Shown here piece by piece: positions 23,755-30,178 of a stretch of 30,178 bases of DNA. Both the position numbers and the translations under genes were made by a program. This stretch comes from JBOGWY01 sp050694015. Lineage in GTDB: Bacteria; Actinomycetota; CADDZG01; WHSQ01. The first letter of the stretch is position 1, and each line of letters begins with the position of its first letter. The notes under the pieces were generated by a model. It worked only from the letters and a program-made list of their open reading frames with translations. It did not search any database and had not been told where the DNA came from. Where the stretch lies: assembly GCA_050694015.1 (NCBI GenBank), contig JBOGWY010000087.1:1-30178 (forward strand). Direction: 5' to 3'.

Positions 23755-25236
23755 TCAACGATCGACGAGCTTCCAGTGTTCTCCTTGTCTTTCGACACGT
23801 CCGTCGGCGGCGAGGACCTCGAGCATCGACAGCACCTGTTGCTCCGCGACCGGATGCAGGTGCGCAGGCGTATCGACGTAAACCTTCTCCACGATCGATG
23901 ACGGAGTCGTCGCGCCGCCCGCCATCGCATCGGTCACCTGGCGCTCACGCTCGGCCCGATGTGCGAGATAGCCCTCGATCACCTCGTTCCCGCCGTCCAG
24001 AGGCCGGAAATGTCCGGTGAAGATGCGATCGATGCGAAGCTCGGAGAGCCGGCGGAGCGTCGCGAGATACGTCCGCATGTCTCCATCCGGCGGCGCGATC
24101 ACGGCCGTTCCCTCACCGAGGATGTTGTCGCCGGCGAAGAGCGACGCGGCCCCCTCCATGTACCAGCAGAGATGATCCGACGCGTGCCCCGGGCAATACA
24201 TCGTGCGCAGGGTCGCGCCGCCGGCCTCGACGATCTCGCCTTCGTCGATCGGCGTGACGGGAAAGTCGCCGGCGGGACGATCTCCGTACGCGCGTACTTC
24301 GGCGCCGGTCGCGCGCTGCAGTGCCGCGATGCCGCCGACGTGATCGGGATGACGATGGGTGACGAGGATCGAGTGGACGTCGCCGGCACGCGACCGAAGC
24401 TCCGCGATGTAGTCCTCGTCGTCGACGGCCGGATCGATCACGATCGTCGGACCCGAGCCGACGACGTACGTGTTAGTGCCGGGTCCCGTCATGGGCCCGG
24501 GGTTCGGTGCCACGATCACGTGCACCAACGGCGACAGCGGGACCGAGATGATGTTGCCCGGCCCGTCGACCATGCGCTCCGACATCGTCGCGATGATTTC
24601 ATCGACGCCGCCGGCGTCCTGCAATCGCTGCAGCATCTCGATCGTCGGCGGCGCCATCGCCGCGCGGCCGACGGAGAGATCGTCGAGGGCATCAGAGGGC
24701 GTGAGCCACGCGCAACTCTCGACCTCGCTCGGGTCCGGGGTCGGCTCCCATCCCTCGGGGCAGCGGACCACGAAGAACCAAGTGTCGAACCGGATCGGCG
24801 AACCGAGCGGCGTCACCCACCGGCCCGCGGGGACGAGCGCGTCGGTCGCGAGACGCGCTCCGGCCGCGACCGTCTCGATCAGGAAGTGAGCCGGATCGTC
24901 GGCATCGGACGGTTCGAGCGCGTCCAGCCCGGTACCCAGCAGGAAGCCCACCTCTTCGAAGGACTCACGAAGCGCGCAGACGAAGAGCCCGAGCGCCTTC
25001 TCGTCGTCGACGTCGAGGAGGGTCGCGGCGGCCGCCCGGTCGAGCGCAGAGGCCTCCTCCCACCGGGGATCGAGGTCGGCGGGCGCCACGGCTCCCCCCG
25101 GGAAGACCGTTACGCCGCCCATGAACCGCAGCGACTTCGGCCGGACCGTGACCAGCACCTGGGGGCCGCGGCCGGAGTCCCGGAGGATCACCAGGGTCGC
25201 GGCAGGGCGCGGCTCGGCGGCGGGCGATGTGCTCAT
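23755..25236 (-). CDS. NUDIX hydrolase / metallo-beta-lactamase fusion (LACTB2-like)
   Basis: A 493-residue two-domain protein. Residues about 10-185 form a NUDIX-like domain with a conserved RESFEEVG helix (90-97); the usual upstream G-x5-E is not obvious, as is common in this fusion family. Residues about 235-425 form a metallo-beta-lactamase fold with THRHPDH (His294, His296, Asp298, His299), GHASDH (His351), AGDNILG (Asp370) and GHF (His409). A C-terminal winged-helix segment (about 430-490) completes the LACTB2-type architecture. Substrates are unknown; nucleotide/CoA-like and thioester or RNA substrates are possibilities. The start at 25236 is chosen because the NUDIX strand begins just after it and TACGGT lies seven bases upstream; a longer frame reaches 25416. 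Confidence 0.9.
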   Translation of the reverse strand: MSTSPAAEPRPAATLVILRDSGRGPQVLVTVRPKSLRFMGGVTVFPGGAVAPADLDPRWEEASALDRAAAATLLDVDDEKALGLFVCALRESFEEVGFLLGTGLDALEPSDADDPAHFLIETVAAGARLATDALVPAGRWVTPLGSPIRFDTWFFVVRCPEGWEPTPDPSEVESCAWLTPSDALDDLSVGRAAMAPPTIEMLQRLQDAGGVDEIIATMSERMVDGPGNIISVPLSPLVHVIVAPNPGPMTGPGTNTYVVGSGPTIVIDPAVDDEDYIAELRSRAGDVHSILVTHRHPDHVGGIAALQRATGAEVRAYGDRPAGDFPVTPIDEGEIVEAGGATLRTMYCPGHASDHLCWYMEGAASLFAGDNILGEGTAVIAPPDGDMRTYLATLRRLSELRIDRIFTGHFRPLDGGNEVIEGYLAHRAERERQVTDAMAGGATTPSSIVEKVYVDTPAHLHPVAEQQVLSMLEVLAADGRVERQGEHWKLVDR

Positions 25237-25243
25237 CGTTCGA

Positions 25244-25249
25244 ACCGTA
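25244..25249 (-). promoter_or_regulatory. Putative -10 box of the NUDIX/MBL gene (leaderless)
   Basis: TACGGT on the minus strand, seven bases before the ATG at 25236, with no Shine-Dalgarno between. It repeats the TAnnnT pattern seen ahead of pabA, the sortase, crgA and the M20 gene. Confidence 0.4.
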
Positions 25250-25315
25250 AGTCCTTTAAGGTGGCGCCCCGCCCGGCGGCACGGGCGGACGGTCGTATCA
25301 ACCAAGGAGGACCGC

Positions 25316-25702
25316 ATGGCAGTGAAGTTCCTCAGTGAGGAATGGGCGAACACGATGACCAGTGCGTTGAACTCGTCGGACGAGTTCAAGCAGGCCGCGA
25401 GCGGCCAGCAGGTCACGTTGCAGCAGGTCGTTACCGACGCGCCCGAGGGCGAGGCGAAGTACTACTTCAAGCTCGACGGGGGCAGCGCGACGGTTGCTCT
25501 GGGCGAGGCCGCCGACGCCGAAGCGACGATCACGCAGAACTACGACACTGCCGTCGCGATCGTGAAGCAGGAGCTCAACGCGCAGAACGCGTTCATGCAG
25601 GGAAAGCTCAAGATCTCCGGCAACATGATGAAGCTGATGCAGCTCCAAGGCGTCTTCAACGCGATGCCGAAAGCCGCCGAAGGCATCGACGTCGAGTACT
25701 AA
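25316..25702 (+). CDS. SCP2 sterol-binding domain protein
   Basis: A 128-residue cytoplasmic protein matching the SCP2 sterol-transfer fold: an N-terminal helix with FLSEEWANTM, a middle strand set (EAKYYFKLDGG, ATVALGEAADAEATI), the typical DTAVAIVKQELNAQNAFM helix, and GKLKISGNMMKLMQLQGVF at the end. Stand-alone SCP2 proteins bind hydrophobic ligands such as acyl chains or sterols; the ligand here is unknown. ATG at 25316 has a strong AAGGAGG ribosome binding site. The gene is monocistronic, diverging from the NUDIX/MBL gene, and is followed by a strong terminator. Confidence 0.93.
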   Translation: MAVKFLSEEWANTMTSALNSSDEFKQAASGQQVTLQQVVTDAPEGEAKYYFKLDGGSATVALGEAADAEATITQNYDTAVAIVKQELNAQNAFMQGKLKISGNMMKLMQLQGVFNAMPKAAEGIDVEY

Positions 25703-25758
25703 CCCCCCAACCCTTTTGTGAGCACATAGCCGCGTTTTCAGGCGTGGACTTGCAGAAG

Positions 25759-25789
25759 AAAAGGCCCCCGGAAAAACCGGGGGCCTTTT
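25759..25789. terminator. Strong bidirectional rho-independent terminator
   Basis: AAAAGGCCCCCGG and CCGGGGGCCTTTT form a 13-bp stem around an AAAAA loop, with a T-run on each strand. It ends the SCP2 transcript on the plus strand and lies 60 bases past the stop of the minus-strand propeller gene, so it probably serves both. Confidence 0.9.
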
Positions 25790-25849
25790 TCTTGCGAACC
25801 GCGCGTGTCAAAGCGCGCCTACGTGTAGCTGAGTGAGTAAAGTTCGGCG

Positions 25850-27268
25850 TTAGAGGCGGCCGAGCCTTAGTGCCTCACCCTGGTTCGAGTTCCCCTCGAG
25901 GAAGTCGGTTTTTGCCACCTCGCTCGCGAACGGCCCCTTGTACTTGAGGATGTAGAGGCCGTTGCGGATGTCGACCATGTAGATCAACCCGTCCGAGATG
26001 ATCGGGAAGCTCCACGTCACGACCTTGTCCTGGCCCGCGCTCAGCGCGGGATCCTCGACGAAGACGTACGGCAGAAACTCCGGCACGAACACCGCTGCCT
26101 GCGTCGGCTTCGCCGGGTTCGAGAGATTGATCGCCTGCAGACCACCCGCGTGCCATGTGACGAACGCGAGGTGCTCGGTCAACGTCAGGTTGTGCGCCGA
26201 ATAGCTCGACGAGGGCCGCGGCGGATCGGTGGTGCAGTAGTCCTGCTCGTTCTCCGGGAGCTTGTACTCGGCGACGACCTTCGGCTTCTTCGGGTTTGCC
26301 GCATTGATCGTACGAGCCCAACCCCACGGACACCCGCCCGAGCCGAGAGCGCGGAGCAGATCGCCGTACGCCTCGTCGGTCGCCAGCACGTAATCGCTAC
26401 CCCAGATGGGAACCGTGCTGTGCACGCCGGGGCCTTCCCAGTTCGCCGCGTCCTTCGGTGCGGTCAGGACCCGGAGGGTCGGCTTCTTCGCCCCGGTCAC
26501 GAAGTCGCTGGTATCTCCGAGCAGGAATCCTCCCTCCAGGTGAGGGAGGTACGCGGTCTTGCCGTCCGGCGACAGCGTGATCGAGTGGAGCGTGCCCTCG
26601 GCGCCGATGATCCCCTTGCCGAGCTCCTTGAACTTCTTCTGGCGGAAGCCGGAGATGTCCGTGACGAGATATTGCGTCCCGCCGCCCGGCGTAGACATGA
26701 ACAAGAGCGCGCTCTTCGGCTTCCTCGGGTCTTCCCACAGGTAGAACTCGTGTGGGTTCACGCTCGGCACGTACTCGGCGATGAACTTCGGGTTCGCCGC
26801 ATTCTTGCCGGAGATGTCGAAGAAGCGGAAGTTGTCATCGACGCTGCGCGGCGAGCACGCGTGTATCAGGTAGCTGCAGTTCGAGCCCAGGTTCATCACG
26901 ATCAAGGTGTTTTGGCTGCGCCACACGCGCATCTCGCGCGACGTCTCGCCTTCCTTGCCCTGTTGCGGCTCACCGATCTGACCGACGACCGCCGGTTCCG
27001 CCGGCTTGCGCACGTCGACGACCATCACGCCGCGGTCGGGACCGGGCTTCGGCGCATCCGTGCGGCTCCCGATGTAGGCGTAACCGTTGTGAACCGCGAG
27101 CGCCGCGTTCATGCCCCGGTTGCCGAGCGGTTCGGCACCGACGAGCTCGAAGGAACCCGGGGCCTCACCCTGGGCGACGTAGGTGTACGGCTCGCTCGTC
27201 CGGGCCGCCGCGGTTACGGGTACGGCAACCACGGCGAGAGCGACGATGAATCGAACGATCCTGTGCAC
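25850..27268 (-). CDS. Secreted LVIVD-repeat / beta-propeller-like protein
   Basis: A 472-residue exported protein of unknown function. A Sec signal peptide (MHRIVRFIVALAVVAVPVTA, cut near AAART) leads into repeated blade-like units such as GYAYIGS, GVMVVDVRKPAEPAVVGQI, HLAFVTWHAGGLQAINLSNP and GLIYMVDIRNGLYILKYKG. The pattern 'V-D-V/I-x-N/K-P-A-x-P' is that of LVIVD repeats and seven-bladed propellers. Cys-containing segments (NCSYLIHAC, GGCPWG, DYCTTD) suggest disulfides. GTG at 27268 is chosen because AGGGGG lies nine bases upstream and the signal peptide then begins properly; an ATG at 27292 is in frame. It diverges from the secreted protein at 27404. Confidence 0.85.
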   Translation of the reverse strand: MHRIVRFIVALAVVAVPVTAAARTSEPYTYVAQGEAPGSFELVGAEPLGNRGMNAALAVHNGYAYIGSRTDAPKPGPDRGVMVVDVRKPAEPAVVGQIGEPQQGKEGETSREMRVWRSQNTLIVMNLGSNCSYLIHACSPRSVDDNFRFFDISGKNAANPKFIAEYVPSVNPHEFYLWEDPRKPKSALLFMSTPGGGTQYLVTDISGFRQKKFKELGKGIIGAEGTLHSITLSPDGKTAYLPHLEGGFLLGDTSDFVTGAKKPTLRVLTAPKDAANWEGPGVHSTVPIWGSDYVLATDEAYGDLLRALGSGGCPWGWARTINAANPKKPKVVAEYKLPENEQDYCTTDPPRPSSSYSAHNLTLTEHLAFVTWHAGGLQAINLSNPAKPTQAAVFVPEFLPYVFVEDPALSAGQDKVVTWSFPIISDGLIYMVDIRNGLYILKYKGPFASEVAKTDFLEGNSNQGEALRLGRL

Positions 27269-27321
27269 GGTATTCAGCCCCCTAGATGACATCCGCCAAA
27301 GTCCTTGCCTTGAGGGTTCTC

Positions 27322-27351
27322 CGGGCGGGGAGGTTGTCCTTCCGCCGCCCG
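27322..27351. other. GC-rich hairpin in a divergent spacer
   Basis: CGGGCGG (27322-27328) pairs with CCGCCCG (27345-27351), with an inner GGA/TCC and GG/CC stem. It lies between two divergent secreted-protein genes and would fall in the 5' leader of one of them. Its function is unknown. Confidence 0.35.
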
Positions 27352-27403
27352 CTCGGCGCCCGGTGCGCAGGAATCGCGCCCGGCTTCGCCGAATCAGGGG
27401 TAG

Positions 27404-27952
27404 ATGCGACTGTCTCGACTACTCGCGCTCGCCCTCGTGGCTACAACGCTCGCCGCGCCGGCGCGCGCAGAAACAAAGCTCACGCGGCTCGGGACCGATC
27501 CGGCCGGCGACAGCGCGCCCGCACTAGACGTGACCTATCTCGATGTGGGCCGGAGCGGAGCGAACCTCGAGATCAGGATCGGAGTGGCCAACATGATCCC
27601 GCCGGGCGGCGGCTATCCGCTCTTGCCCGGGATCGAGTGGATCTTCGACGTCGGGCGCAACACGTTCATCGCGGAAGGCGTCGCGACCACCAGCCCCGAG
27701 GGGAGCTTCTATCTCTTCAAGAAGAAGGGTGACAGCTACGAACAGCTGGAGTCCCCCCACGGCACCTACAACTGGGCCGACGGTTACATCATGATGCACG
27801 TGCCGTTGAAGGACATCGGCGCGCGGTCGGGCACCCTGATCTCGGGGGTCGGCAAGAAGGGCACGGAAGACGTCGACGCGCACGTACACGTGGGACCGAA
27901 CACGTTCTATCCCGACACGATGGCCACAACGAAAGACTACGTCGTTCCCTGA
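27404..27952 (+). CDS. Secreted protein of unknown function
   Basis: A 182-residue exported protein. The signal peptide MRLSRLLALALVATTLAAPA ends ARA-ET. The mature region begins with LTRLGTDPAGDSAPALDVTYLDVG, reminiscent of extracellular beta-sandwich modules in which a 'D-P-x-GD' strand opens the domain; it includes GIEWIFDVGRNTFIAEG and DAHVHVGPNTFYPD. I do not recognise a specific family. ATG at 27404 follows AGGGG closely. It diverges from the secreted propeller-like gene, and its last 16 bases overlap the end of the convergent cyclase gene. Confidence 0.8.
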   Translation: MRLSRLLALALVATTLAAPARAETKLTRLGTDPAGDSAPALDVTYLDVGRSGANLEIRIGVANMIPPGGGYPLLPGIEWIFDVGRNTFIAEGVATTSPEGSFYLFKKKGDSYEQLESPHGTYNWADGYIMMHVPLKDIGARSGTLISGVGKKGTEDVDAHVHVGPNTFYPDTMATTKDYVVP

Positions 27953-29232
27953 TGCGTGGCCGGGTCTCCTCGAGCGGATGAACTTGGCGAGGCCGGCCGC
28001 TCACCCAACAGGTAGGTCGTCATGACGCCCTTGCCCTTCACCGACAGGTTCTCTCGAACGACGAAGGTGTAGTCGTCCTTCAGCCGCGCGTAGGTTTGGG
28101 CCGTTACCTGGATCTCGCCCACTACGCCGTGCGATTCCATGCGACTCGCAGTGTTGACGGTGTCGCCCCAGAGGTCGTAACTGAACTTCTTCGTCCCGAT
28201 CACTCCCGCGACCACGGGCCCCGTGTGGATGCCGATGCGGATGTGCAAGGGATGCTGCCCGCCCGACCTTGTCGCCACCGAAGATCGCATGGCGACCGCC
28301 ATGTCTGCGACCGCCTCGGCATGACCCGGGCGCGGCATGGGGAGCCCTCCGACGACCATGTACGCATCGCCGATCGTCTTGATCTTCTCTAGCCCCCGCT
28401 CATCGGCGAGACGGTCGAACTCAGAGAAGATGTCGTTCAACATCGCAACGACCTGTTCCGGGGGTGTGATGGCAGCGAACTCGGAGAAGTCCACGATGTC
28501 GGCGAACAAGACGGTGACGTCATCGAACGCATCTGCGATCAATCCCTCCCCGTGTTTCAGCCGTGTCGCGATCGGGCCGGGCAGGATGTTCAGGAGCAAG
28601 CGCTCCGAACGCTCCTGTTCGGCCACCAACTCACGGTGTTTCGCATCGAGTGCTGCCATCGCGCGCTCGCGTTGCCGTACGAAGTACTGCAGCAGAAGGT
28701 ACGCGGTGAACGAGACGGCTCCGACATTCAGACCGAAGAATGAGATCACGACACCCGGCGGGATCTGGCCTGCGGGCAAAAGCGGCTCGATCAACACCGA
28801 CACGCCCGCCAGCACCAGGTAGGCAACGAACCACGGGATCGCCTGGCGCGTCCCCACGAACATCAACGCGCCGAACGGTGAGATCAAGGCCCACAACATG
28901 ACCGCGCTCGAGGCGATGAATCCACCCAGGCTCCATTGCAGGAAGAAGGGGAGGAGAAGCATGAGCAGAAGTTGGGTGAAGCGGAAGAACCGATAGCGTT
29001 TGGTGACGAGGAAGTGGGCAAGGCTCACGCCTGCGAACAACTGATAGCCGAACGGGATCGCGGCCGAGACGGGCAGACCTAGGGCGAAGTACACGATGAC
29101 CCACACCGATGCGAGCGGGATGATCGTGAGTGCCGCCAGCGTGAGCGTCGACTTCCGAAGCCGTACGTCGTCGCTATCGCCCGGCAAACAGCCGAGAACG
29201 GTGAGGCGCGCGAAGCGTTCCGGTATCGACAT
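27937..29232 (-). CDS. Membrane-bound class III adenylate cyclase
   Basis: A 431-residue protein making a cyclic nucleotide from an NTP. Six hydrophobic helices (about 30-185) are followed by a short coiled linker (RLLLNILPGPIATRLK), the transducer element typical of membrane cyclases, and the catalytic domain (about 235-410). Metal-binding Asp245 (LFADIVDFSEF) and Asp289 (IGDAYMVVGG) are present. The base-selecting residues read Lys285 (EKIKTIGD) and Asp353 (YDLWGDTVNTASRM), the ATP-specific pair, and Asn360/Arg364 complete the site. Adenylate rather than guanylate cyclase is therefore inferred. The start at 29232 follows the PLDc_N gene by 43 bases. The 3' end overlaps the convergent gene by 16 bases. 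Confidence 0.93.
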   Translation of the reverse strand: MSIPERFARLTVLGCLPGDSDDVRLRKSTLTLAALTIIPLASVWVIVYFALGLPVSAAIPFGYQLFAGVSLAHFLVTKRYRFFRFTQLLLMLLLPFFLQWSLGGFIASSAVMLWALISPFGALMFVGTRQAIPWFVAYLVLAGVSVLIEPLLPAGQIPPGVVISFFGLNVGAVSFTAYLLLQYFVRQRERAMAALDAKHRELVAEQERSERLLLNILPGPIATRLKHGEGLIADAFDDVTVLFADIVDFSEFAAITPPEQVVAMLNDIFSEFDRLADERGLEKIKTIGDAYMVVGGLPMPRPGHAEAVADMAVAMRSSVATRSGGQHPLHIRIGIHTGPVVAGVIGTKKFSYDLWGDTVNTASRMESHGVVGEIQVTAQTYARLKDDYTFVVRENLSVKGKGVMTTYLLGERPASPSSSARGDPATHQGTT

Positions 29233-29275
29233 CTCGACGGTTCAGTAGACGGGCAGGCCGGCGCGGCTGCGCTGC

Positions 29276-29647
29276 CTAGCCGGGATCTTGGTCACCCTCT
29301 TCGCGTCGACGCATCTCGTCCTCGCGACGTTTGAGATCGTCTTCCCACGTCCGTAAGCGTTTCGCCTCGTCGTCTAATCGCGCGAGGAACTGCGGATCGT
29401 CGTCGGGCGCGACCGCGCGGAGCGGACGGCGGTAGTTCGTAGCGCCCGGACGGAACCCGGCGCGCTCGGGTCTGCCGGCCACCAGCCATACAACGGATCC
29501 GATCGGCGGCAGGAAGATGACGAGCAGCAGCCACACGATCTTGGGGAGATTCCGCACGAGCGTGTCCTCGGCCGACACCACATCGATGATGCAGTAGATC
29601 CACAGCGCGAGGACGATCAGGCTGACGAATCCCCCGCCGTAGAACAA
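29276..29647 (-). CDS. PLDc_N-domain membrane protein with charged C-terminal coiled coil
   Basis: A 123-residue protein. Two membrane helices (about 8-25 and 36-58) form a phospholipase D-nuclease N-terminal-type anchor with LALWIYCIIDV, KIVWLLLVIFLPPIGSVVW and AGRPERAG. The rest is soluble and highly charged (DDEAKRLRTWEDDLKRREDE), a probable coiled coil. No catalytic PLD domain is present, as usual for this actinobacterial group; function is unknown. The start is TTG at 29647 with AGGAGG six bases upstream. It lies only 22 bases after tRNA-Ala on the same strand, so it may be read through from the tRNA promoter, and the cyclase gene follows. Confidence 0.88.
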   Translation of the reverse strand: MFYGGGFVSLIVLALWIYCIIDVVSAEDTLVRNLPKIVWLLLVIFLPPIGSVVWLVAGRPERAGFRPGATNYRRPLRAVAPDDDPQFLARLDDEAKRLRTWEDDLKRREDEMRRREEGDQDPG

Positions 29648-29669
29648 CGTGTCCTCCTAGTCCACGGAG

Positions 29670-29742
29670 TGGAGCGGATCGGGATCGAACCGACGACCTC
29701 CTGCTTGCAAAGCAGGTGCTCTACCGATTGAGCTACCGCCCC
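29670..29742 (-). tRNA. tRNA-Ala(TGC)
   Basis: A 73-base cloverleaf without encoded CCA. The acceptor stem is GGGGCGG/CCGCTCC, with the G3-U70 wobble that is the alanine identity element, and discriminator A. The D-arm is GCTCAATCGGTAGAGC. The anticodon stem CCTGC/GCAGG encloses TTTGCAA, giving anticodon TGC at 29709-29707. The T-arm is GTCGGTTCGATCCCGAT. Confidence 0.97.
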
Positions 29743-29754
29743 TCAGAAAACCAC

Positions 29755-29784
29755 AGTCTAGCTGCCGAAACTCATCCATCTAAA
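29755..29784 (-). promoter_or_regulatory. Predicted promoter of tRNA-Ala
   Basis: On the minus strand, TTTAGA (-35) and TAGACT (-10) are separated by 18 bases, and the -10 ends 12 bases before the tRNA 5' end. Each box matches four of six consensus positions. Confidence 0.4.
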
Positions 29785-29864
29785 GGACGGAAAAGCAGAT
29801 GCGCTAGCGTCCGACCCTCCAACGCGGCTCGAATCTAAGCTCTATCCAGCTGGACTCCGCGAAG

Positions 29865-30178
29865 ATGTGGCCAATGGGATGGGAGGCACTCGACCAGTGG
29901 GGTGACGACGTCGCTCGCATCGAAGCGCTCGCCGGCGGAGTCGCAAACGATGTGTGGAGCGTGCGCGTCCACGGGTACATCGCGGTCGGTCGTCTCGGCA
30001 CCCGCAGCGACGCTGATCTCGCGTGGGAGACCGAGCTCCTCCAACACCTCCACCGTGAAGGTCTGACGGTGCCGGTGCCGATCCCGACGACGGACGGCCG
30101 GCTGTTCGCCGACGGTCTGGTGGTGATGACCTACGTGGAGGGCGGACCGCCCGAGACGGAGGCCGACTGGCGTCGCGT
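29865..30178 (+). CDS. Aminoglycoside phosphotransferase (APH)-family kinase, N-terminal part
   Basis: An open frame that runs off the right edge; 104 codons are visible. It begins MWPMGWEALDQWGDD, then IEALAGGVANDVWSVRVHG (the nucleotide-binding loop of APH/choline/homoserine-kinase folds), a WETELLQHLHREGLTVPVPI segment holding the conserved Glu, and VVMTYVEGGPP, the hinge. The usual VAIK-type lysine is replaced by YIAVGRLG, so the ATP-anchoring residue is not obvious here. The catalytic loop lies beyond the window. No Shine-Dalgarno is visible; an ATG at 29874 is an alternative start. Substrate is unknown; resistance should not be assumed. Confidence 0.85.
   Translation, partial: MWPMGWEALDQWGDDVARIEALAGGVANDVWSVRVHGYIAVGRLGTRSDADLAWETELLQHLHREGLTVPVPIPTTDGRLFADGLVVMTYVEGGPPETEADWRR

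Noticed and set aside
25237..25416. N-terminal extension of the NUDIX/MBL gene to 25416
   Set aside because: The extra 60 residues would run antisense through the SCP2 start and ribosome binding site and do not look like a NUDIX N-terminus.
26150..27289. 379-codon plus-strand frame opposite the secreted propeller protein
   Set aside because: Arg/Val/Asp-rich shadow of a gene with a signal peptide and blade repeats; no ribosome binding site.
29865..30178. Antibiotic-resistance gene at the right edge
   Set aside because: The APH fold is shared with many metabolic kinases, and only the N-terminus is visible, so resistance cannot be claimed.

Overview
The window is high-GC bacterial chromosome, and its gene content points to an Actinomycetota genome. 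The central block fhaA-fhaB-pstP-rodA/ftsW-pbpA-pknA-pknB, followed by a trpG/pabA-type amidotransferase, a class E sortase and crgA, has the gene order found next to the replication origin in mycobacteria and streptomycetes. GTG and TTG starts are common. Several genes have a TAnnnT box 6-8 bases before the start codon and no Shine-Dalgarno sequence, which suggests leaderless mRNAs. The PASTA arrangement of PknA and the unusual sequences around the peptide transporter suggest a deep-branching or uncultured member. No mobile element, CRISPR array, prophage or rRNA was seen.

Layout: (1) Bases 1-7626, minus strand: a dipeptide/oligopeptide ABC transporter operon reading DppC permease, substrate-binding lipoprotein, DppB permease, DppD ATPase, DppF ATPase, then a second substrate-binding lipoprotein that runs off the left edge. 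A good sigma70-like promoter precedes dppC, and an unusual TAGG-rich element recurs in the leader regions. (2) 7749-7834, minus: tRNA-Leu(CAG). (3) 8014-16647, plus: a tightly overlapping cell-wall and Ser/Thr-phosphorylation operon (two FHA proteins, PP2C phosphatase, RodA/FtsW glycosyltransferase, class B PBP, two PASTA kinases). (4) 16656-19805: glutamine amidotransferase (minus), a frameshifted small PLDc_N-type membrane protein (minus), an M20 peptidase (plus), a 38-residue membrane peptide translationally coupled to a class E sortase (minus), and crgA (plus). (5) 19887-25702: DnaA-box-like cluster, small zinc-ribbon membrane protein (plus), thiolase with a TetR-like operator (minus), a membrane PAS-PP2C-HATPase regulator (minus), a NUDIX/metallo-beta-lactamase fusion (minus) and an SCP2-domain protein (plus). 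(6) 25759-30178: bidirectional terminator, secreted propeller-like protein (minus), secreted protein of unknown function (plus), membrane class III adenylate cyclase (minus), PLDc_N membrane protein (minus), tRNA-Ala(TGC) (minus) and the start of an APH-family kinase (plus, truncated by the right edge).

How the parts fit: the 8.0-16.6 kb operon couples peptidoglycan elongation and division enzymes to their regulators. PknA/PknB phosphorylate, PstP reverses this, FhaA/FhaB read phospho-threonine, and RodA/PbpA are the polymerase/transpeptidase pair. CrgA and the sortase continue the division and surface theme. The peptide transporter is a separate nutrient-uptake unit. The rest is lipid/acyl-CoA metabolism plus signalling (a stress-type PP2C phosphatase and cyclic nucleotide synthesis).

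I did not find a clearly new multi-gene system. The most original observations are the frameshift explained by loss of one GGCC unit, an exact 14-base element duplicated just upstream of two starts, the coupled micro-membrane protein next to the sortase, the TAGG/AGTAGGTAGAC elements in the dpp operon, and the possible ACG start of the second binding protein.
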